A stretch of DNA of 15,660 nt, from the NCBI GenBank assembly GCA_946478915.1, contig CAMLER010000033.1:1-15660 (forward strand). The letters run 5' to 3'. This DNA is from an uncultured Chryseolinea sp. (GTDB lineage: Bacteria > Bacteroidota > Bacteroidia > Cytophagales > Cyclobacteriaceae). Under the pieces are notes generated by a model. That model searched no databases. It was not told where the DNA came from and was given only the letters and a program-made list of their open reading frames with translations. The translations under genes and the position numbers were made by a program. Below, in pieces: positions 6,946-12,226 of the stretch (within the stretch, counting starts at the first letter, position 1; the number at the start of each line of letters is the position of its first letter).

Positions 6946-6975
6946 TTTGTTTTTGGTGCGAACGTTGCATCTTTA
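6946..6975 (+). promoter_or_regulatory. Candidate promoter of the metallopeptidase gene
   Basis: TTTG (6946-6949) and CATCTTTA (6968-6975) resemble the Bacteroidota -33 and -7 boxes with an 18-base spacer. The -7 box departs from TAnnTTTG at its first and last bases, so this is a weak match. It sits about 25 bases before the ATG at 7000. Confidence 0.3.
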
Positions 6976-6999
6976 GCGTAAATAAAATATGGAGAAAAT

Positions 7000-7701
7000 A
7001 TGGCTTTAGGACCGATTGTAATTACAGTGATTTTTATGATCATAGGCATGATCGTCAGTTCACGCCTAAAAAGTAAGTTTAACAAGTATTCAGAGATACA
7101 TCTCACAAAAGACCTGACCGGAGCAGATGTCGCACGACTCATGCTGGCGGACCATGGACTTCAGGATGTTCAGGTGATTTCTGTTGAAGGTCAATTGACG
7201 GACCATTATAATCCTGCAAACAAAACCGTTAACCTAAGCGAAGGAGTTTACCACGGTCGCAACGCGGCGGCTACTGCTGTAGCAGCGCATGAATGCGGAC
7301 ACGCAGTTCAGCACGCGAAAGCTTACAGCATGCTTGAGTTGAGATCGGCTCTTGTGCCTATCCAAAATATCAGTGGTAAAATTATAAACTTCGTTTTCAT
7401 AGGAATGATGTTTGGTGCTTTTGCCGTGCAGGGATTATTCTCGATCGATACGGCGTTGTTGGTGATCATTGGATGTTACGGCGTGTTTGCTTTGTTTGCA
7501 TTAATAACCCTACCCGTAGAATTCGATGCAAGTAAGCGAGCCCTTGCGTGGGTAGAATCGCGCGGTATCGTGACCACCAGGGAGCATGGTATGGCTAAAG
7601 ACGCGTTGAAATGGGCGGCTCTTACCTATGTCGTTGCAGCTGTTGGTGCGATAACGATGTTACTGTATTATGTCAGCTTGTTTTTGGGACGACGTGATTA
7701 G
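7000..7701 (+). CDS. Membrane zinc metallopeptidase, YugP / Zn_peptidase_2 family
   Basis: This is a 233-residue integral membrane protein. It has an N-terminal span (about 4-20, VITVIFMIIGMIVSS) and a zincin-type site HECGH (H97, E98, H101) preceded by AATAVAAHE. Two further spans lie at about 128-146 and 151-171, and a last span near 208-228. The family hallmark PVEFDASKRA (P172 to A181) follows the third span; its acidic residues (E174, D176) are candidates for the third zinc ligand. The stretch DHYNPANKTVNLSEGVYHGRN is also typical. Members are widespread in Firmicutes and Bacteroidota, but the physiological substrate is unknown to me; a role in membrane-protein quality control is only a guess. 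The gene stands alone and ends in a strong intrinsic terminator 22 bases after the stop. Confidence 0.93.
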   Translation: MALGPIVITVIFMIIGMIVSSRLKSKFNKYSEIHLTKDLTGADVARLMLADHGLQDVQVISVEGQLTDHYNPANKTVNLSEGVYHGRNAAATAVAAHECGHAVQHAKAYSMLELRSALVPIQNISGKIINFVFIGMMFGAFAVQGLFSIDTALLVIIGCYGVFALFALITLPVEFDASKRALAWVESRGIVTTREHGMAKDALKWAALTYVVAAVGAITMLLYYVSLFLGRRD

Positions 7702-7723
7702 GCGAGAATTTGAGAATATGTTA

Positions 7724-7758
7724 TCAGGCCTGGAAAAAAACCAGGCCTGATTTTTTTT
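7724..7758 (+). terminator. Intrinsic terminator after the metallopeptidase gene
   Basis: A perfect 10-bp stem, TCAGGCCTGG (7724-7733) with CCAGGCCTGA (7741-7750), encloses a loop of seven A residues and is followed by eight T residues (7751-7758). It is oriented for rightward transcription only, because the minus strand has no T-run after the stem. Confidence 0.95.
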
Positions 7759-7784
7759 GTCCCGGTTATGAGATAAATTACAAA

Positions 7785-8921
7785 ATGAATTTTCAACTCA
7801 CCGAGGAGCATTTAGCCGTTCAGCAAGCAGCTCGCGATTTTGCCCAGTCAGATCTATTGCCTGGCGTAATTGAAAGAGATACACAGCAAAAGTTTCCCAC
7901 TGAACAGATAAAGAAGATGGGCGACCTGGGATTCATGGGGATGATGGTGGATCCTAGATACAACGGTGGGGGTATGGACACAATTTCATACGTGTTGGCT
8001 ATGGAGGAGATCTCCAAGGTCGATGCATCTGCGTCTGTATGTATGTCTGTAAACAATTCATTGGTATGTTGGGGACTGGAAAAATACGGTTCGGAAGACC
8101 AGAAAGATAAATATCTGAAACCTTTGGCTCAACACGGCATCGGAGCGTTTTGTTTGAGCGAACCTGAGGCGGGTTCAGATGCAACTAGTCAGCGCACCAC
8201 AGCAGAAGACATGGGTGATTATTATCTTCTTAACGGTACTAAGAATTGGATCACAAATGGAAATTCCGCCAACGTCTATATTGTGATAGCACAAACAGAC
8301 GCTTCAAAAAGACATAAGGGAATTAATGCATTGATTGTCGAACGTGGCATGCAGGGTTTCACCATCGGCAAAAAAGAAGATAAAATGGGTATTCGCGGGT
8401 CGGATACGCATTCGTTGATGTTTACTGATGTAAAGATTCCGAAAGCAAATCGTATCGGCGACGAAGGATTTGGATTTACTTTTGCAATGAGCACGCTCAA
8501 CGGCGGGCGTATAGGCATAGCGTCGCAAGCGTTGGGAATAGCTTCCGGCGCATACGAATTGGCGTTAAAATATTCTAAAGAGAGAAAAGCCTTTGGTAAA
8601 AATCTTTCAGATCATCAGGCTATTCAATTTAAGCTGGCTGAGATGGCAACCAAAATCGATGCGGCGCGACTGTTGGTTCATCAGGCTGCATGGCTAAAGG
8701 ATCAAAAGCAGGATTTCGTTAAGGCTGCAGCGATGGCAAAGCTTTATGCATCACAGATTGCGCAGGAGGTAACAACGGAGGCGGTCCAGATTCACGGTGG
8801 ATACGGATATGTGAAAGAATATCACGTTGAACGAATGATGCGAGATGCAAAGATCACCCAGATTTATGAAGGTACTACGGAGATTCAAAAAATGGTTATT
8901 TCCAGGGAGTTGCTCCGTTGA
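7785..8921 (+). CDS. Acyl-CoA dehydrogenase, short-chain/butyryl-CoA type
   Basis: This is a 378-residue FAD-dependent acyl-CoA dehydrogenase catalysing alpha,beta-dehydrogenation of an acyl-CoA thioester, with electrons passed to an electron-transfer flavoprotein. The N-terminal helical domain begins MNFQLTEEHLAVQQAARDF. The middle beta domain carries the FAD contact FCLSEPEAGSDA (F122 onward) and WITNGNSANVYIV. The C-terminal helical domain includes RIGIASQALGIASGAYE, ERKAFGKNLSDHQAIQFKLA and the end motif QIYEGTTEIQKMVISRELLR. E362 in IYEGT is the catalytic base position of SCAD/butyryl-CoA dehydrogenases. The start is placed at the ATG at 7785: a longer in-frame reading from TTG at 7710 would translate straight through the terminator stem and add residues foreign to the family. 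The exact chain length preferred is not deducible, and no ETF or thiolase gene is nearby. Confidence 0.95.
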   Translation: MNFQLTEEHLAVQQAARDFAQSDLLPGVIERDTQQKFPTEQIKKMGDLGFMGMMVDPRYNGGGMDTISYVLAMEEISKVDASASVCMSVNNSLVCWGLEKYGSEDQKDKYLKPLAQHGIGAFCLSEPEAGSDATSQRTTAEDMGDYYLLNGTKNWITNGNSANVYIVIAQTDASKRHKGINALIVERGMQGFTIGKKEDKMGIRGSDTHSLMFTDVKIPKANRIGDEGFGFTFAMSTLNGGRIGIASQALGIASGAYELALKYSKERKAFGKNLSDHQAIQFKLAEMATKIDAARLLVHQAAWLKDQKQDFVKAAAMAKLYASQIAQEVTTEAVQIHGGYGYVKEYHVERMMRDAKITQIYEGTTEIQKMVISRELLR

Positions 8922-9008
8922 TTCCTGAGGCGTTAGGTTGCAACAAATCACATTGGTTACTTTAGGCCGGCTCAAAACATTTATTAGCACCAACAAGTTG
9001 TCCGTACC

Positions 9009-9437
9009 ATGAAAGTCATAGCCCTTTTTACCCTTCTTCTTTTTTTTGCAATTGATGCTGTTGGCCAAAATAATGACGCGACAAAACTGGATTCAACTTC
9101 CTTAATGTCGAGTGAAGATATATTTCTGTTTGTTGATAGTGTTGCAATGCCTGTCGGCGGATACGAACCCTTTTATCGGTACATCGGCATGAATCTTCAA
9201 TATCCTAAAGAGGCGAGGACTGCCAACATCACGGGAAAAGTAATTGTAGAATTCGTAATTGAAAAGGATGGCCGAATTTCCTCGGAAAATATTAGAGTTT
9301 TGAAAAGTCCACACAAATCCCTTAGCAAAGAAGCCATTCGAATTATGAAAAATGCTCCGGACTGGACACCTGGCAGGATAAAAGGTATTCCCGTAAGATC
9401 CAAGAAAGTTTTACCAATAACTTTCAATCTTGGATAA
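9009..9437 (+). CDS. Secreted TonB C-terminal-domain protein
   Basis: This is a 142-residue protein with a clear signal peptide (MKVIALFTLLLFFAIDAVGQ, cleavage after about residue 20), a short spacer, a PVGG motif (P48-G51) and a TonB C-terminal domain from about residue 60. The domain shows YPKEARTANITGKVIVEFVIEKDGRI, then ISSENIRVLKSPHKSLSKEAIRIMKNAPDWTPG and the final strand SKKVLPITFNLG. Classical TonB has an N-terminal membrane anchor and a Pro-rich periplasm-spanning linker. Here both are absent, so the protein is likely a free periplasmic protein and not a full energy transducer. Such stand-alone domains are common in Bacteroidota and their role is unclear. Its stop is 1 base from the convergent purM stop. 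A link to the receptor 2.3 kb upstream is possible but unsupported. Confidence 0.88.
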   Translation: MKVIALFTLLLFFAIDAVGQNNDATKLDSTSLMSSEDIFLFVDSVAMPVGGYEPFYRYIGMNLQYPKEARTANITGKVIVEFVIEKDGRISSENIRVLKSPHKSLSKEAIRIMKNAPDWTPGRIKGIPVRSKKVLPITFNLG

Positions 9438-9438
9438 G

Positions 9439-10623
9439 CTACGTGTACACAAAGACACCATTATCACCCGCGATAGTGACCTGCTTTTTATCACTCGCTT
9501 CCACCCTTCCGATTATCTTAGCCTCGATGTTAAAGTGTTTTGAAATGGAAATTACCTCCTGCGCAAATTCTTCAGGCAGGTAGAGTTCCATTCTGTGACC
9601 CATGTTGAAAACCTTGTACATTTCTTTCCAATCGGTTCCGCTTTGTTCTTGAATAAGTTTGAAAAGAGCGGGTGTTTCAAAAAGATTATCTTTTACGATA
9701 TGCAGCCGCTCAATGAAATGCAGAACCTTGGTCTGTGCTCCGCCACTGCAATGAACCATCCCGTGAATTTGCGGTCTCAAATTCTTTAGAATTTCGACGA
9801 TGACTGGCGCATAAGTGCGAGTCGGCGACAGCACCAATTTACCGACATTGACAGGAACATCAGGTAGCGTATCCGTTAGGTTATAATTGCCACTGTATAT
9901 GAGGCTCGGATTGACATTATTGTCGAACGATTCCGGGTATTTCGATGAATAGATATTGGAAAATACATCATGGCGCGCAGAGGTCAACCCGTTGCTACCC
10001 ATGCCACCGTTATATTCTGTTTCGTATGACGCTTTTCCGTGCGAAGCCAGGCCCACAATAACATCTCCTGCGCTAATTTTACCATTGTCTATGACATGCT
10101 GTCGTTTCATTCGGCATGTTACCGTGCTGTCAACTATGATTGTTCTCACCAGGTCGCCGACGTCGGCCGTTTCTCCTCCTGTGCTTACAATTCCAAGGCC
10201 ATGGCTTCTCAGCATTTCGAGCACTTCTTCAGTACCGTTGATTATGGCAGATATCACCTCTCCAGGGATCAGATTCTTATTCCGGCCTATTGTGGACGAG
10301 AGCAAAATATTTCCTGTCCCACCGACGCATAGCAAATCGTCTACATTCATGATGATAGCATCCTGAGCAATACCCTTCCAAACCGACAGGTCGCCGGTTT
10401 CCTTCCAATAGATGTAAGCGAGGGAGGATTTCGTTCCGGCTCCGTCAGCATGCATTACCACGCAATATTCGTCATCGTTGGAAAGATAATCTGGAACGAT
10501 TTTACAAAATGCCTTTGGAAAAAGGCCCTTATCAAGCCTGCTGATAGCCTGATGCACATCTTCCTTTGAGGCAGAAACGCCTCTTTGCGAATATCGATCT
10601 GAGTTCAAGGTTTTGTCAATCAA
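9439..10623 (-). CDS. purM: Phosphoribosylformylglycinamidine cyclo-ligase (AIR synthase), long Bacteroidota form
   Basis: This is a 394-residue PurM-family enzyme that makes aminoimidazole ribotide from FGAM with ATP, the fifth step of purine synthesis, in the cytoplasm. Visible hallmarks are RGVSASKEDVHQAI near the N-terminus, HADGAGTKSS (H58 onward), the acidic NVDDLLCVGG (93-102), STGGETADVGD (about 147-157), GLASHGKASYETEYNGGMGSNG, and MVHCSGGAQTKVLHF with VFNMGHRMELY in the C-terminal half. At about 390 residues it is longer than E. coli PurM (345), as is usual in this phylum. The start is uncertain: no ATG occurs before residue 57, so TTG at 10623 (MIDKTLNSDRYSQRG) or the TTG five codons later must be used. 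It is transcribed alone, tail to tail with the TonB-domain gene. Confidence 0.92.
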   Translation of the reverse strand: MIDKTLNSDRYSQRGVSASKEDVHQAISRLDKGLFPKAFCKIVPDYLSNDDEYCVVMHADGAGTKSSLAYIYWKETGDLSVWKGIAQDAIIMNVDDLLCVGGTGNILLSSTIGRNKNLIPGEVISAIINGTEEVLEMLRSHGLGIVSTGGETADVGDLVRTIIVDSTVTCRMKRQHVIDNGKISAGDVIVGLASHGKASYETEYNGGMGSNGLTSARHDVFSNIYSSKYPESFDNNVNPSLIYSGNYNLTDTLPDVPVNVGKLVLSPTRTYAPVIVEILKNLRPQIHGMVHCSGGAQTKVLHFIERLHIVKDNLFETPALFKLIQEQSGTDWKEMYKVFNMGHRMELYLPEEFAQEVISISKHFNIEAKIIGRVEASDKKQVTIAGDNGVFVYT

Positions 10624-10699
10624 GCCGCAAATTAAGATTGATTGACGAAGAGGAGATAACTAAGCAAAGGAATTTTTCCATTTAAACTTTTTTTAAAAA

Positions 10700-11233
10700 T
10701 CAGACTAATGCTGTTTTTTTGAAGATTTCCCAGACTACAATTCCAAGGCAGACTGAAATATTCAATGAATGTTTGGTTCCCTCCTGGGGTATCTCCAGCG
10801 CTACGTCAGCCATCGGAATCACAGTTTCGCTGACGCCATTCACTTCATTCCCAAAAACAAGACAATACCGGGCCATGGGGGTAACATCGAATTTCTGAAG
10901 CGGAATACTTTCAGTCGTTTGTTCAACAACTACAATGGAGTAGCCTTCATCCTTTAGACGCCTAACCGCAGTTGAAGGATCGGCTTCGTATTCCCACGGA
11001 ACTGATTCAGTAGCTCCCAACGCAGTCTTATGGATTTCCCTATGAGGAGGGGTTCCTGTAATACCAGTCAGGAAAATTTTTTCAACCTTAAAAGCATCGG
11101 CGGTTCGAAAAGATGAGCCAACGTTATGGAGGCTTCGTATATTGTCTAGTACAATACATACCGGAATCTTTTCAGCAGATTTGAATTGATCTACGGAAAT
11201 CCGTCCGAGCTCTTCCAACTTAAGTTTCCTCAT
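10700..11233 (-). CDS. TrmH/SpoU-family (SPOUT) RNA 2'-O-methyltransferase
   Basis: This is a 177-residue SPOUT methyltransferase. Motif 1 is LDNIRSLHNVGSSFRTADAF with N37 and R43 (the NxGxxxR catalytic arginine). Motif 2 is LVFGNEVNGVS (G128, N129, E130), and motif 3 is SLNISVCLGIVVWEIF (S156-S160 and following), which forms the trefoil-knot SAM site. The family 2'-O-methylates riboses in tRNA or rRNA using SAM. The protein consists almost only of the catalytic domain: the N-terminal L30e-like substrate-binding domain of RlmB-type enzymes is missing, so it resembles short TrmH/TrmL-like members. The target nucleotide cannot be decided from sequence. It is divergent from the exported methyltransferase gene, with about 130 bases between the starts, and lies 76 bases upstream of purM on the same strand. 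Confidence 0.9.
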   Translation of the reverse strand: MRKLKLEELGRISVDQFKSAEKIPVCIVLDNIRSLHNVGSSFRTADAFKVEKIFLTGITGTPPHREIHKTALGATESVPWEYEADPSTAVRRLKDEGYSIVVVEQTTESIPLQKFDVTPMARYCLVFGNEVNGVSETVIPMADVALEIPQEGTKHSLNISVCLGIVVWEIFKKTALV

Positions 11234-11362
11234 TTCGTTTTATTATTAACGGAAGAACATTTTTGCACGAGGTGATAGAAACGGAAAGGATTATATTTTT
11301 GGTCTATTTTCATCATGTGGTCAATGTAAATTATATATGGAGAACGAACGCATAATTTGTTC

Positions 11363-12019
11363 ATGAAGTATCATTTTTTTCTGTTGCTATGCTTTGCAGC
11401 TGACCTGTTCGCGCAGGATCCCTGGAAGGACGTCTACCGGGAGAGCGCCTGGGAACAGCGTGATACATGGCAAAGATCATCGGAGATCATCAGCAAACTA
11501 AAATTATCAGCATCCAGCCGCGTTGCCGACATCGGCTGCCATGAAGGCTATTTCACAATGAAGCTGGCAAGTGTTGTCAGGTCGGGAAAAGTTTATGCGG
11601 TCGATATCAGCAAAAGTAAACTGGAGAGATTGCAGGAACATCTAGTGAAGCGAAATATTAAGAATGTTGATGTAGTTCTCGGGAAAGAAGATGATCCGGA
11701 ATTGCCGAAAAATACATTGGATGCCGTTCTGATAGTTGACACTTATCATGAAATGGATCAACATGCAACTGTTTTAAAGCATATCATGGACGCATTGAAG
11801 CCGGGCGGCAGACTGCTGTTGTGCGAACCAATTTCAGATGAGCGGAAAGCCCTTTCTCGGGATGAGCAGGAAAAGAAACATGAACTGGGAATGAATTTCG
11901 CACTAAACGATCTGAAAACGGCGGGATTTAAAATTACATTTCAGCAGGAGTCTTTTATAGATCGGGTTAAAGAAAAGGGTGATAAAATGTGGGTAATTGT
12001 CTGTGAGAAATCTATTTAA
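11363..12019 (+). CDS. Class I SAM-dependent methyltransferase with N-terminal signal peptide
   Basis: This is a 218-residue protein with a Rossmann methyltransferase fold. Motif I is VADIGCHEGYF (V54-F64), followed by the acidic KVYAVDIS strand. VLIVDTYHEMDQHATVL is the motif IV region, and ALKPGGRLLLCEPI the post-motif. The N-terminus MKYHFFLLLCFAADLFAQ reads as a signal peptide with likely cleavage before DPW, a common FAQ-type site in Bacteroidota. Motif I has His where the middle glycine of D-x-G-x-G-x-G is usual. The start is set at ATG 11363; an in-frame TTG at 11357 would add only two residues. The substrate is unknown. SAM is cytoplasmic, so an exported methyltransferase is puzzling. 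The N-terminal stretch could instead act as a membrane anchor. Confidence 0.82.
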   Translation: MKYHFFLLLCFAADLFAQDPWKDVYRESAWEQRDTWQRSSEIISKLKLSASSRVADIGCHEGYFTMKLASVVRSGKVYAVDISKSKLERLQEHLVKRNIKNVDVVLGKEDDPELPKNTLDAVLIVDTYHEMDQHATVLKHIMDALKPGGRLLLCEPISDERKALSRDEQEKKHELGMNFALNDLKTAGFKITFQQESFIDRVKEKGDKMWVIVCEKSI

Positions 12020-12029
12020 GACGTAGAAT

Positions 12030-12133
12030 GCAGAAAGCTTAACGCAGAACGCGGCGCAGTTGGAAAAAATTCTTGTCCGTATACTCGTTAGAGATGCACA
12101 TCAGCGTTTTGCTTTCTGCTTTTTGCGTTCTGC
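12030..12133. repeat. Imperfect inverted repeat with two 23-base arms upstream of mutS
   Basis: The left arm 12030-12052 contains GCAGAAAGC and GCAGAACGC separated by 5 bases. The right arm 12111-12133 contains GCTTTCTGC and GCGTTCTGC separated by 5 bases. Read as a hairpin, 18 of 23 positions pair around a 58-base loop. The two 9-mers within an arm differ by one base, so each arm is itself a direct repeat. It lies in the 207-base gap between the methyltransferase and mutS. A T-run (12145-12151) follows the right arm at a distance of 11 bases. It may be a degenerate dispersed repeat or a long-stem transcript end. Confidence 0.55.
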
Positions 12134-12213
12134 CCTTCAACTTCTTTTTTTCGCATACAGACAGTAATATTTTTTAATCTTTAAAAACTTACGACCGACT
12201 CCGCTGCAGTTTT

Positions 12214-12221
12214 TATATTTG
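12214..12221 (+). promoter_or_regulatory. -7 promoter box of mutS (candidate)
   Basis: TATATTTG is a full match to the Bacteroidota -7 consensus TAnnTTTG and ends only 5 bases before the mutS ATG. No good TTTG -33 box lies at the usual distance; only TTAC is found about 21 bases upstream. If used, the transcript would start within a few bases of the start codon. Confidence 0.45.
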
Positions 12222-12226
12222 TTTCT

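Noticed and set aside
6858..7142. Minus-strand frame across the metallopeptidase promoter and start
   Set aside because: It runs antisense through the conserved gene start and promoter and shows no domain or plausible start context.
9956..10366. Plus-strand frame of 136 codons inside purM
   Set aside because: Antisense shadow, rich in Ser/Pro from the complementary codons, with no recognisable motif.
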